From: Ignavibacteriales bacterium
GTDB taxonomy: Bacteria; Bacteroidota; Ignavibacteria; Ignavibacteriales; Ignavibacteriaceae
DNA length: 64,000 bases
Assembly: GCA_016707285.1 (NCBI GenBank)
Contig: JADJIA010000003.1
Span: forward strand, 558,001 to 622,000
Reading direction: 5' to 3'
The notes under the pieces are model-generated. The model saw only the letters and a program-made list of their open reading frames with translations. It searched no databases and had not been told where the DNA came from. The position numbers and the translations under genes were made by a program. Shown piece after piece: positions 47,796 through 57,547 of this stretch (position 1 is its first letter; each line of letters opens with the position of its first letter).

Positions 47796-48152
47796 ATGAA
47801 AAAAATTGTATTATTCAGTTTACTTTTAGCGGGGTTGTTTTTTTCCGGTTGCAAAGATATTCCATCAGGATCGATGATGGACAAGGAATTTGACAAAGTG
47901 AGGGCAACCGTCAAAAGTCTCCTTGGTGAAGAATATGAAGCGGTCAACTTTAGGGTTACAAAGGAAGGTTATGTTGGAGATCAGAAAAATGAATATGAAG
48001 TTGATTATAAATTTGATTTAAATAAACCTGTACCGATAGTTGGAGTTCAAAAGGATATCCCCGGATCACTAAAATTTGAAAAAAAAGAATCAGGCTGGGA
48101 GTGTACTCTTAATACGGGAAATGCACTCGAATTTTTTAACCTGATGAAATAA
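47796..48152 (+). CDS. small lipoprotein of unknown function
   Basis: ATG 47796 (a GTG at 47793 is also open) gives 118 residues. KKIVLFSLLLAGLFFSGCKD is a signal peptide with lipobox FSGC. The mature part has a charged helix (MMDKEFDKVRATVKSLLG) and a beta-rich domain ending WECTLNTGNALEFFNL. No family recognised. It lies 12 bases after lnt and 7 before the M48 gene, so co-transcription is likely. It may be a substrate of the neighbouring Lnt, but that is general to all lipoproteins. Confidence 0.7.
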   Translation: MKKIVLFSLLLAGLFFSGCKDIPSGSMMDKEFDKVRATVKSLLGEEYEAVNFRVTKEGYVGDQKNEYEVDYKFDLNKPVPIVGVQKDIPGSLKFEKKESGWECTLNTGNALEFFNLMK

Positions 48153-48159
48153 GGTTAAA

Positions 48160-48885
48160 ATGAACCTGAAAATATTATTTTGGCTTCTTCTGCCTGTTCA
48201 ATTTATTATTGCACAGGGAAGTATTTTTGACGAAATCGCCGGGACGATCAACGATCTGACAAAAATATCGCTAAACATTCTTGATATTAGTGATACTGAA
48301 GAAAATGACATTGGAACTGCTCTTGCTGCAGAACTTGAAAGTGAGATGAAAACGGGTACCACCAAAAAGTGGGATGTTAAAAAGATTTTCAACAAGGTTG
48401 TAAAAACTGTTTCAAGAAAAAATATTAAGTACAGTTACAAAATTGTCGCCGATGATGAAGTTAATGCTTTCGCAATAGCCGGAGGCAGGGTTTACATCAA
48501 CACAGGTCTGCTCAATTTTGTTAAATCAGAAGAGGAACTCGCCTTTGTAATTGCCCACGAACTTGCACACATCGATAAAAAACATTGTATCAACAAAATT
48601 AAACTCACATATATCGCCGGTAAAGTTAATGTAACTCTTGCAATGCTGGTGGATGCGATGAAATCAGTTTACGATATTCCTTTCAACAAATATGACGAGT
48701 TTGAAGCGGATGATTTTGGGGTTAAAATGATGCAAAAAGCAGGTTACAATAAAAAAGGTGGTATTGACTTCTTCAAAAGACTCGCAGTCCATTTTGATGA
48801 GAGCGAAAGAGACCCGATAAACGATTTTGTTGCTTCTCATCCCCTCTCTTTAGAACGGGCAAAAAGAATCGAAAAAATGAAGTAA
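48160..48885 (+). CDS. exported M48-family metallopeptidase
   Basis: A 241-residue protein with a signal peptide (KILFWLLLPVQFIIAQ). The zinc site is in IAHELAHIDKKHC (HEXXH) with the third ligand in FEADDFGVKMM. EVNAFAIAGGRVYINTGLL is the conserved substrate-binding strand of M48B/C proteases such as BepA and LoiP. It is a minimal protease without TPRs, unlike the larger M48 protein at 8134-9939. It lies seven bases after a lipoprotein gene. A role in envelope quality control is inferred from relatives. Confidence 0.9.
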   Translation: MNLKILFWLLLPVQFIIAQGSIFDEIAGTINDLTKISLNILDISDTEENDIGTALAAELESEMKTGTTKKWDVKKIFNKVVKTVSRKNIKYSYKIVADDEVNAFAIAGGRVYINTGLLNFVKSEEELAFVIAHELAHIDKKHCINKIKLTYIAGKVNVTLAMLVDAMKSVYDIPFNKYDEFEADDFGVKMMQKAGYNKKGGIDFFKRLAVHFDESERDPINDFVASHPLSLERAKRIEKMK

Positions 48886-48904
48886 AAAAAAGGGGTTTCT
48901 CCTC

Positions 48905-49807
48905 ATGAGTAAAAAAAGTATCCTGTTGGTTGTTTTGTTCATGCTTTTAATTGTAGCGGGAGTTACCGGTTATTTCATAATCAAAAACCAAACGCCTCAA
49001 TACAGTGGATTCCGCTCCGTTAAAGTTCTAAACATGAATGATTCCACGCTGAATGCCGAAGTGGTTGTTGGAATTAAAAATGTTTCATTTCTGGCATTGA
49101 CCCTCGAAAAACTTAAAGCTGAATTAAAAGAAACCGGAGTAAAAATAGGTGACATCTCTGTGGATACACTTGTTGAACTTCCAACTGATTCCGTTGTTGA
49201 CTTAAAATTCCATCTGAATCTGAGACTTAAAGAGACACTGCCTTTACTCGAACGACTTCAAGATACTCTCCACTTGTCTGTCACCGGCAAAGCAATTGCG
49301 GGGGTTTCATTCTTATCCATCCCTGTTTTCATTGATATACCTCTGCCACTTGAAATGGGAAAATCTCTTTTTTCAGGTGACAATAAAAGCACTCCCGATT
49401 CTCTTATTTCAGTTAAAGCACTTAAGGGACTCACTCTTGAGGGTGATTCCGTGAAGTTTGACCTTGTCATCGAAATCAACAATCCATACAATATTGAGTT
49501 GCAAATTGAGTCAATTGACAGTGGATTTGTGATTACAGGGGAAAAAACCACCGGCAGCATATCACTTGAACAGCCTGTTAATGTTGGCAGAAATGAATCC
49601 GGGGTTGAAGCAGTGATCAACTCAAGTTGTTATGTTGGTGATCTGATTTCTGCAAGTCCGTCAACTCTTTTGGGACTGTTCACCTCGGGGGGGAAAATAA
49701 AATATGAAGTTAAGGGGTTGTTGGTGGTCACTCTGGTGGGAAAGGAATCCACAATTCCACTTTTCCACAAAGGATCATTTGACCTTAAGGAGATATTAAA
49801 ACCATGA
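48905..49807 (+). CDS. membrane-anchored LEA14-like (WHy-domain-like) protein
   Basis: A 300-residue protein with one N-terminal membrane helix (ILLVVLFMLLIVAGVTGYFII) and a periplasmic part made of two similar beta domains. Each has the pattern seen in LEA-14/WHy domains: the first around VKVLNMNDSTLNAEVVVGI-KNVSF, the second around LKGLTLEGDSVKFDLVIEI-NNPYN (hyphens mark my breaks; the N-P in the second is the usual WHy signature). The assignment is by pattern only. It overlaps the downstream FHA-ABC gene by four bases, suggesting a shared function, perhaps as a periplasmic partner of the transporter. Confidence 0.6.
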   Translation: MSKKSILLVVLFMLLIVAGVTGYFIIKNQTPQYSGFRSVKVLNMNDSTLNAEVVVGIKNVSFLALTLEKLKAELKETGVKIGDISVDTLVELPTDSVVDLKFHLNLRLKETLPLLERLQDTLHLSVTGKAIAGVSFLSIPVFIDIPLPLEMGKSLFSGDNKSTPDSLISVKALKGLTLEGDSVKFDLVIEINNPYNIELQIESIDSGFVITGEKTTGSISLEQPVNVGRNESGVEAVINSSCYVGDLISASPSTLLGLFTSGGKIKYEVKGLLVVTLVGKESTIPLFHKGSFDLKEILKP

Positions 49808-52044
49808 AAGTTTGCCCGGGCTGCGGAAGCAAAAATAACGATGTCGCGAAATTTTGTGTTGATTGTGGGGCACCGATGTTACAGATAAATGGAACTTCTA
49901 AAGTCATTACTATCGGGAGGGGAGCAGGTAACTCGGTGGTTTTGAACAATCCCGCTGTGTCAAATTTCCATTGTGAATTGGTTATCAAGAATGGGGTTGT
50001 TGTTGTAACCGACAAAAATTCTTCTAACGGAGTTTTTGTAAATGGTGTAAGGATAACAACAAAGGCACTTAAAAAAGGGGATGTGGTAACCCTTGGATCA
50101 AAATTTGTTTTCAACTGGGAAGATTATTCCACCGGAGGGGCAGGCTCACCGGCAGTCCCTGATTCTTCCTCCAACGGGAAATCTGAATATATCATTGGGC
50201 GAGATCCATCATGTGATCGCCAGATCGACAACATCAAGGTAAGCAGGAAACACTGTCGGCTGTTTTTGGAGGGAAATTCATGGTTTGTTGAAGACCTTGG
50301 GAGCAGTAACGGAACATTTTTAAATGGGGCAAAAGTTTTAAAATCCAAAATTATTTCCTCTGACATCCTTACCGTTGGTGGTGTCCCGTTTTCGCTTGAA
50401 TCACTTCGCGGCGGTTCCAAAGAATCCCTTGATGAGTTATCGATCTCTGCACAACATTTGATCTATTTTGGAGGAGAAAAACGACTTATTGATGATATCT
50501 CTCTTAATATCTCGCCGGGTCAGTTTATTGGAATAATAGGAGGATCAGGTGCGGGGAAAACCACTCTGATGTATCTTATTTGCGGAATTAACAAACCCGC
50601 ATCGGGTGATGTAAAAATCAACGGAGAATCACTTGTAGCAAATCCCGAAAGCTTCAAAGGGGTTTTTGGTTATGTGCCGCAAGATGATATTCTGCACAGA
50701 GAACTTGAAGTTCGTGAGTCACTGCTCTACACCGGAAGGTTAAGACTCGGTCATCAAATTCAAGAAGATGAAATTGATGAAAGAGCCGGGAAAGTCATTA
50801 AAAAATTGAGACTTCAGGAAGCTGAGAATGTGAAGATTGGTTCGCCGGAGAAAAAAGGTATAAGTGGTGGACAACGGAAAAAAGTAAATCTGGGACAGGA
50901 ATTAATGACTGATCCAAATATTCTTGTGTTGGACGAACCAACATCAGGACTTGATCCCCGTTCAGACAGGGAGGTGATGCAGATACTCAGGGGTATCGCT
51001 GATGAAGGAAGAACAGTCTTGCTCATCACACACAACATTTCCGAAGCAAATTTCAAGTATTTTACTCATGTAATTGTTTTGGCTAAGAACGGAAAACTTG
51101 CCTTTTTTGGACCTTCATCTGAAGTAAAGGAGTATTTTGGAGTTGAAGATCCTGCTCAGATATTCGATGAGTTGGATAAACTCACTCCTGATGAGTGGAA
51201 ACAGAAGTTCAAAAACTCAAGATATTATAACAATTTTGCGAATCCGGATACAATCATCAAAAAACCGCAAAATACAAAAAGACCTGTTCCACAAACAGCC
51301 GATCTTTTAAACCAGATGGTCACACTTACCTCCAGATATCTAAAAATCATGATGAGGGATACTTTAAATCTTGCATTTCTTTTGATTCAGGCTCCTTTTA
51401 TAGCCATATTAATAAATATTCTTTTTAAACAGAAGGAGGGTGAAACAACAGCGTTGTTTGTTCTTACCGTATCATCCATATGGTTGGGTTGCTCTAATTC
51501 TGTCAGAGAAATAGTTAAAGAAAGGAGTATTTATAAACGGGAGAGGATGGTTAACCTCTCAATTCCGGCATATCTTATTTCAAAACTTGCAGTTTTATTA
51601 CTGTTTTCTATCTTCCAAACCTTTGTACTCGTGTTTATCACCAGCAACAAATTTAATTTTGAAAATGACTTTCAGTTGTTTTTTATTCTGCTATTAGCGT
51701 CTTTCACCTCCACTGTAATGGGATTGTTGCTCTCAGCTTTCTCCAAAACAGATGCTTTTGCCCTAACGATCCTTCCATTAGTGTTGATTCCCATGGTGAT
51801 TTTTGCCGGCATGGTACAACCGTTCAGAGCCATGGCAGAATCAGGTATTGATATTCTCGCCGGTTTCTGGTTAAGCCGATGGGTATTTGAACTCACACTT
51901 TTAACCTCACATGACCTGAAGGTTAATGAGATGGGTTTTAATATCGATGGTACGGGAATCGCTTTTTCTGTAATAGTACTAATGTTGGTGTGTTTTTTCA
52001 CAGGGTTGGTTTGGAAATTAAAGAGTCTGGATAAACGCAAATAA
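49804..52044 (+). CDS. ABCG-type ABC transporter with zinc ribbon and two FHA domains
   Basis: A 746-residue single-chain transporter. It starts with a zinc ribbon (CPGCGSKNNDVAKFCVDCG, four cysteines). Two FHA domains follow: residues about 35-105 (ITIGRGAGNSVVLNN, SSNGVFVNG) and 125-195 (YIIGRDPSCDRQIDN, SRKHC, DLGSSNGTFLNG). The ATPase spans about 210-430: Walker A GGSGAGKTTL, signature ISGGQRKKVNLGQE, Walker B ILVLDEPTSGLDPRSD. The C-terminal ABC-2 membrane domain has about six helices. FHA domains bind phosphothreonine, so control by a Ser/Thr kinase is likely; one kinase gene lies 3.7 kb downstream at 55711 but is not linked by operon. Substrate unknown. Confidence 0.92.
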   Translation: MKVCPGCGSKNNDVAKFCVDCGAPMLQINGTSKVITIGRGAGNSVVLNNPAVSNFHCELVIKNGVVVVTDKNSSNGVFVNGVRITTKALKKGDVVTLGSKFVFNWEDYSTGGAGSPAVPDSSSNGKSEYIIGRDPSCDRQIDNIKVSRKHCRLFLEGNSWFVEDLGSSNGTFLNGAKVLKSKIISSDILTVGGVPFSLESLRGGSKESLDELSISAQHLIYFGGEKRLIDDISLNISPGQFIGIIGGSGAGKTTLMYLICGINKPASGDVKINGESLVANPESFKGVFGYVPQDDILHRELEVRESLLYTGRLRLGHQIQEDEIDERAGKVIKKLRLQEAENVKIGSPEKKGISGGQRKKVNLGQELMTDPNILVLDEPTSGLDPRSDREVMQILRGIADEGRTVLLITHNISEANFKYFTHVIVLAKNGKLAFFGPSSEVKEYFGVEDPAQIFDELDKLTPDEWKQKFKNSRYYNNFANPDTIIKKPQNTKRPVPQTADLLNQMVTLTSRYLKIMMRDTLNLAFLLIQAPFIAILINILFKQKEGETTALFVLTVSSIWLGCSNSVREIVKERSIYKRERMVNLSIPAYLISKLAVLLLFSIFQTFVLVFITSNKFNFENDFQLFFILLLASFTSTVMGLLLSAFSKTDAFALTILPLVLIPMVIFAGMVQPFRAMAESGIDILAGFWLSRWVFELTLLTSHDLKVNEMGFNIDGTGIAFSVIVLMLVCFFTGLVWKLKSLDKRK

Positions 52045-52047
52045 AAA

Positions 52048-52075
52048 ATCCCCGAAAGCATTCACTTCCGGGGAT
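52048..52075. terminator. bidirectional terminator
   Basis: ATCCCCG (52048-52054) pairs with CGGGGAT (52069-52075); an A run precedes it and AAATTATTTT follows. It lies between the convergent FHA-ABC and phosphohexomutase genes. Confidence 0.75.
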
Positions 52076-52103
52076 AAATTATTTTCAGAAATGTCTATCC
52101 GAA

Positions 52104-53450
52104 TTATCCTCTGATTATCGCAAGCAACTCTTCGGTTTTGGCGTGCATCAACGGGATATCTCCAACAGTTTCCACATTTAATCTAATTATCGGTTCGGTG
52201 TTCGACATTCTGAGATTAAATCTCCAGTTTCCATAATCAACACTGACACCATCGGTATAATCAAATTCACCATCACTGTATTTCGCCTTTATCTCCTCAA
52301 GTTTTGCGGGAGCATCGGCAATTTTCGAGTTTATCTCACCTGAGCAGGGATATTTTTCGATCATTTCGTTTACTAATTGAGAGAGTGACTTGCCTTCCTC
52401 TGACATCAACTGAACAACCAGGAGAAATGGAATAAGACCTGAATCAGAATAGGCATTGTCGCGAAAGTAGTGGTGAGCCGACATTTCGCCGCCATAGATC
52501 GCGTTTACTTCTCTCATTTTTTCTTTAATGAAGGCATGTCCGCTTTTTGATTGAACTGCCTCACCACCTGCTTCTCTACAAACTTCGATTGTGTTCCAAA
52601 CGAGTCTTGGGTCGTGAATGATCTTCTCACCGGGGTTCATTTTCAGAATTGATTTGGCAAGCATTCCAACGATATAATATCCTTCGATAAAATCACCCGA
52701 TTCATCAAAGAAGAAACAGCGATCGTAGTCACCATCCCATGCAACGCCGAGGTCTGCCTTGTTTTCAATTATCGCATCGATGGTTGGTTTACGGTTCGCC
52801 TCAATCATTGGATTTGGGACGCCATTTGGGAAGTTGGAATCAGCATCGTTAAATAGTTTGATCATCTCAATTGGGAGGATTTTTTCCAGTCTATCGAGCA
52901 TCGGACCAACACATCCGTTCCCTGCATTTACGACCACTTTCATCTTTTTCATTTTATTTACATCATAAAATGTTCCAAGGTGCACTACAAATTCATCTGA
53001 AATGTCTCTCCGGGTGTAATTCCCTTTGGTTGCCGAAAGAGGGTCGAATCCGGAGTTACCAATGATTTCTTCAATTGTATTGAGACCTGAATCGTAACTG
53101 ATGGGGATTGATCTTTCACGGACAAATTTCATTCCGTTATATTCAGGCGGATTGTGGGAAGCTGTGATCATAATTCCGCCATCGGCATTCAAATATGAAG
53201 TTCCAAAATAGACCATCTCGGTTCCGCATAAGCCGATATCAATTACATCAACTCCCGAATCCAGAAATCCGTTTACCAGAGCAGTACTCAATTCTTCGGA
53301 AGATTTTCTGATATCCCTTCCGATCACAATCGACTTACACCCTGTAAATTTTTTGTAACCCCTGGCAATATTATATGCCAGGTCAACATTTAATTCAGAA
53401 GGGACCACCCCTCTGATATCGTAAGCTTTAAAACACGCAATTTTCGACAT
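52104..53450 (-). CDS. phosphomannomutase/phosphoglucomutase
   Basis: A 448-residue alpha-D-phosphohexomutase. Motifs: FKAYDIRGVVPSELN at the N terminus, the phosphoserine loop MITASHNPPEYNGMKF (serine near residue 98), the metal loop WDGDYDRCFFFDESG, the sugar loop YGGEMSAHHYF, and RMSNTEPIIRLNVE at the end. GEMSAHHYF is the specificity loop of PMM/PGM enzymes that supply GDP-mannose or UDP-glucose for surface polysaccharide, distinguishing it from the GlmM at 10358. Start ATG 53450 has a GGAG-like sequence eight bases upstream. Confidence 0.92.
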   Translation of the reverse strand: MSKIACFKAYDIRGVVPSELNVDLAYNIARGYKKFTGCKSIVIGRDIRKSSEELSTALVNGFLDSGVDVIDIGLCGTEMVYFGTSYLNADGGIMITASHNPPEYNGMKFVRERSIPISYDSGLNTIEEIIGNSGFDPLSATKGNYTRRDISDEFVVHLGTFYDVNKMKKMKVVVNAGNGCVGPMLDRLEKILPIEMIKLFNDADSNFPNGVPNPMIEANRKPTIDAIIENKADLGVAWDGDYDRCFFFDESGDFIEGYYIVGMLAKSILKMNPGEKIIHDPRLVWNTIEVCREAGGEAVQSKSGHAFIKEKMREVNAIYGGEMSAHHYFRDNAYSDSGLIPFLLVVQLMSEEGKSLSQLVNEMIEKYPCSGEINSKIADAPAKLEEIKAKYSDGEFDYTDGVSVDYGNWRFNLRMSNTEPIIRLNVETVGDIPLMHAKTEELLAIIRG

Positions 53451-53722
53451 TTAACTCTCCGTATATCATCAAAATAATTAAAAAACATTTCCTAATTTAA
53501 TGATATGTAGGGGATTAGAGAAACTTGAGAATTTTAGAACTTTAGGACTTTATTCTTGAGAGCCCAAATGGAAGAGAAACTTTGAGCCTTTAGGAAAGGA
53601 GTGGTAATCGTCCCCGATTGTCTTATGGAGAAAATGTTATTTGAATCCCAAAATCCTTCCCGACGCTTCGGGATTATTCAGGCAAAAAATCACTATATTT
53701 TCCTCCTGATTCAAAGAATTTT
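53451..53722. other. intergenic region with decayed short repeats and one hairpin repeat
   Basis: About 53518-53595 holds degenerate GAAACTTGAGAATTTTAGAAC-type repeats. At 53597-53628 is GGAGTGGTAATCGTCCCCG followed by ATTGTC, one member of the hairpin repeat family also at 26.6, 26.7 and 57.7 kb. TATATTTTCC at 53694-53703 could serve as a -7 box for the next gene, but no convincing -33 box was found. Confidence 0.6.
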
Positions 53723-55470
53723 ATGAGCCGAGAAATGAAGAAGCGAATACCATCAAAGTCATCAAATTTTGCAAGCCTGATAGAAGAAAATGCTTTTTAT
53801 GTTGATAAAACTGAATACATAAAAGTTCTCGAATCGATTAATGATAAATATCTGTTTTTCCTTCGTCCTCGTCGATTTGGGAAGTCGCTGTTTCTTTCAA
53901 CTCTGGAACATTATTATGGGATTCAGCATAAAGATAAATTTGAGTCGCTGTTTGGAGAATACTTTATTGGTCAACCTGAAATACCACACCATTAAAAAAT
54001 AAATATTATATACTGCGTTTTGATTTTTCGGGTATTGAGACTCAAGCTGAAGATAAAATAAAAGGATCATTTAATAACAGAATAAGCTCAGGCGTCAATG
54101 AATTCGTTTCAAACTATGGTGGATTTGACGGCGAATTAGTGTATCAATATGAGAGAGAGTTAAATCCTGCAGACTATCTGTCTTCATTTTTGTCGTCAGT
54201 TTCCTCGAAATTAAGGGATTGTAAACTGTTTATTCTAATCGACGAATATGATCACTTCACAAATGAACTATTTGCTTTTAATAAAGGGCACTTTAAGGAA
54301 ATAGTATCAAGGAATGGATGGGTACGAAAGTTCTACGAAGTTATCAAGCAATTTATGGGAGAGGGGACAATCGATCGTTTTTTCGCGACAGGTGTAACCC
54401 CGGTAACCCTTGACAGTATGACGAGCGGATTCAATGTTGCACAAAACATAACTCTTGATGAAAAATTTCATAATATGGCAGGATTCACAGAAACTGAACT
54501 TCGCAGCTTGATTGAAAACACAATTTATGAAGAGGGAAAGTTCGAGATTGATACTGTGATCTCTGATATGCGTGCATGGTATAATGGTAGTAGATTCTCA
54601 GCCGATGCAAATGAAAGATTGTATAACCCCCAAATGGTTATATCGTTCCTGGCTAATTTTAGCAATAATTTTACATATCCCCGAGAGATGGCAGACATAA
54701 ATGTAACCTCTGACTACAAAAAGATTTCAAATATACTCGCACCTTTGTCACCCGAAGAATCAGACGAAATTATCTCAACAGTTCTGGAAACAGACAGCTT
54801 CACCGAAAGGCTCACTGTTCAATACAATTTTGAGCTTCCCTACACAAAAACCGAAGCTGTGTCGTTATTGTTTTACAACGGTTTACTGACAATAGAAAGT
54901 GCCATTATAAATTTGTACAACTTCGTAATTCCTAACTATGTAATCAAGCAGATGTATTGGGAATTTTTCAAGTACAGATTTACAATAGAGAAACAACTTC
55001 GCTTCGACAGCACTAAAATCGATAGATCGATAATGCAGATGTTCATGGATGGGAAAATAGATATGCTTGTTGAGTATGTCTCTTCAATCCTCAAAAATCT
55101 CTCCAACCGTGACCTTCAGAAATTCAGCGAAAAGAATATTAAGATGATTTTTATGACCCTCTTGATAGGGAACAACGCCTATTTTGTAAAAAGTGAACAT
55201 GAGAACAACGAAGGTTATGCCGATCTCCTTTTAATCCCAACTCAATTGAACCCCGGGAAAGAGAATTTCCTTTTGGAATTGAAATACCTGAAGAAAAGCA
55301 GCAAGACAACTCTCGAGACAGAAAAGACGAAAGCAATCGAACAGGTAGGGAAATACAAAGCAGAACTTGCAGCAGAAGGGATTGATTGCAAGACATATGC
55401 GATAGTTTTTGTTGGGAAAAGTGAGTATGAGTGTAGGGATAGTTACGCGGATTCCACGGATTATCACTGA
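53723..55470 (+). CDS. AAA-ATPase/PD-(D/E)XK nuclease-like protein, one frame break
   Basis: ATG 53723. The N-terminal part matches the AAA-ATPase-like family (PF09820 type): RIPSKSSNFASLIEENAFYV-DKTEYI, then LFFLRPRRFGKSLFLSTLE, a P-loop-like RRFGKS in place of a classical Walker A. The frame breaks near 53985, where one base is missing in GAAATACCACACC; correcting it gives TPLKNKYYILRFDFSGIE. LFILIDEYDHFTNELF is the Walker B region. The C-terminal nuclease-like domain (PDDEXK_9 type) contains YADLLLIP and FLLELKYLKKS, i.e. D and E-x-K. Restored length is about 582 residues. The last 14 or so residues come from an ACGGATTCCACGG repeat. It is a close paralogue of 58268-59998. Function of this large Bacteroidota family is unproven. 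Confidence 0.85.
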
Positions 55471-55640
55471 TTCCACGGAGGGGGTTCTTTAATGGTTCCA
55501 CGGATTTCACGGATAAGGCGGATTACCGCGGATGATGTGGAGGATACCCCGTCAGGGGTTCCCTCCGGATAGAAATGCCGCATCCCAAAGCCCTCTACCC
55601 GGCGAGCCAGGTTAAATATTCGTAGCAATAAACTCCCCAA
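55440..55640. repeat. ACGGATTCCACGGATT repeat block
   Basis: Five or six imperfect copies of a unit CACGGATT(T/A)C run from 55446 to 55540 (for example CACGGATTTCACGGATAAGG), starting inside the preceding coding end. Next come ACCCCGTCAGGGGT (a 5-base stem, 55545-55559) and an ATTCGTAGCAATAAAC segment (55618-55633) that resembles ATTCGTAGCGTCCCG at 26736. Confidence 0.75.
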
Positions 55641-55648
55641 CAACACAG

Positions 55649-55677
55649 TTGAAATTCAAATTAATTTCCTATTTTAA
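55649..55677 (+). promoter_or_regulatory. possible promoter of the kinase gene
   Basis: TTG at 55649-55651 and TATTTTAA at 55670-55677 are 18 bases apart; the -7 box lacks the final TTTG match. The kinase start is 34 bases after it. Confidence 0.4.
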
Positions 55678-55710
55678 CCACATTAAAAATTTTCAATTTA
55701 CGGGCGTATA

Positions 55711-57547
55711 ATGGGCAAAATCATAAATAACAATTATGAATTACTGGAGCAATTGGGTCAGGGTGGTATGGGCGTCGTTTACAAAGCCCGCCATATTCAT
55801 TTTAAAGAAATCGTTGCAATAAAAAGGCTTTGGGAACAATTCAGCAAAGACCCCACGGTGTTAGAACTCTTTCTAAACGAAGGCAAGATTCTCAGAAAAC
55901 TCCACCACAAAAACATTGTGGAGGTTTCCGACCTTTTTGAATTTGAAGGCAGTCATTATATCGTAATGGAATATATCCATGGACGGACACTCCATGATAT
56001 AATAAAAAGGGAGACAGGTCCTATCCGTCGTGAAAGGGCAATAAACCTCTTCAAACAGATGCTTGAAGGTGTAGCGTATATACATAACCAACCTGAAACA
56101 ATAATCCATCGCGACATAAAACCCCTGAATATCCTCGTTACCGAAGATGACACTGTAAAAATAACAGATTTTGGAATAGCAAAAGCACTCGACGCAGGGG
56201 GTCATGCCAGTACTGTTGTAAAGGGAACACCTGTGTATATGAGTCCCGAGCAAATCATCAATCCCAAAACTGTAGATATCAGGACAGATGTTTACAGTCT
56301 CGGAATGACATTTTACGAGATGCTCTGTGCAAAAACCCCATTCTCCGGAGATACCACTACCACCCCCACCGCAGTATATGCCGCAATAATGAATGGTGAA
56401 GTGCCACCTCCAACACAATTTTACCCGGGAATTACAGATGCTTTGTCAGATTTTGTAATGAAATCCATCCACAAAGACAGAAGCCAGCGGTTTGCGGATG
56501 CAAATGAGATGCTTAGGGAACTTGAGAAATTGGAAAACAGCGGAGCCACCACTTTTCAGGAACTGCCGAAATATGTACCGCCTGTTGTAAAGAAGCCTGA
56601 ACCTAAAGAGCCAATTGCATCAACAGTTGTACCAACCCGGATAGAGAAGCCAGAATATAAACCGGAAGAATCGAATAGTTCTGCAGTAACACCAAAAGAG
56701 ATAAAAATTAATAAAAATAATATATGGAAATGGGTAGTCGGGTTTGTGTTGGTTTTAGCAGTTATTTTGGTTATCACGATACCAAAAAGAAAAAAGAGGC
56801 TCCACCCACTGATTCACCAACTGTGGAATCTGTATCCTCTACTCCGGATCAACAAAAAGAGATGATAAGTGTAGAAGGAGGCACTTTTGAGATGGGTAGC
56901 GGTGACGGGCAGTCAGATGAGAAGCCGGTACATGAAGTAACAGTGGAAAGTTTCATGATTGGGAAGTATGAGGTTAGTCAGCAGTTATGGGAGAGCGTGA
57001 TGGGTAGCAAACCCTCAAATTTTAAGGGAAATGGAAGACCTGTTGAAACGGTTTCATGGTATGATGTAGTTGAGTTCTGCAACAAGCTAAGCGAGAATGA
57101 GGGTTTACAGAAGGCATACTCAGGAAGCGGTGCTAATGTAACCTGTGATTTCAACTCAAACGGATACAGATTACCAACAGAGGCGGAATGGGAATATGCA
57201 GCAAGAGGAGGAAAAAAGAGCAAGGGCTACACATATAGTGGTAGCAATGACATAGATGCAGTATCCTGGTACACAAACAACTCAGGCAGTACCTCCCATG
57301 ATGTTGGAACCAAACAACCAAACGAACTTGGTATCTTTGATATGAGTGGCAATGTATGGGAGTGGTGTTGGGACTGGTATGGAGATTATACATCAAGAGT
57401 CAGACCAACCCAAGGGTGCGAATGCCGGTTCCACTCGTGTGGCTCGTGGTGGCAGTTGGATCACTTGGGAGGCTGCCGTGTTGCACCGTGTCCGCACGAC
57501 CCGGAGCAGAGCAGCCTTTTGGCTTCCGGTTAGTGAGAACAAAATAG
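55711..57547 (+). CDS. membrane Ser/Thr protein kinase fused to a SUMF1-fold domain, frame-broken
   Basis: ATG 55711. Kinase domain, residues about 8-275: glycine loop GQGGMGVVYKARH, lysine in VAIKRL, catalytic HRDIKPLNILV, DFGIAKA, and YMSPEQ. A proline-rich linker and one membrane helix (WVVGFVLVLAVILVITI) follow. One A lost near 56795 breaks the frame; beyond it comes a SUMF1/FGE-type domain: MISVEGGTFEMGSGDG, FMIGKYEVSQQLWESVMG, YRLPTEAEWEYAARGG, ELGIFDMSGNVWEWCWDW. Further one-base losses near 57395, 57412, 57458 and 57514 scramble the end; corrected, it reads RVARGGSWDHLGGCRVAP and FGFRLVRTK, stopping at 57545-57547. Restored length is about 614 residues. The kinase would be cytoplasmic and the SUMF1 domain periplasmic, a plausible sensor. 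Confidence 0.85.
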
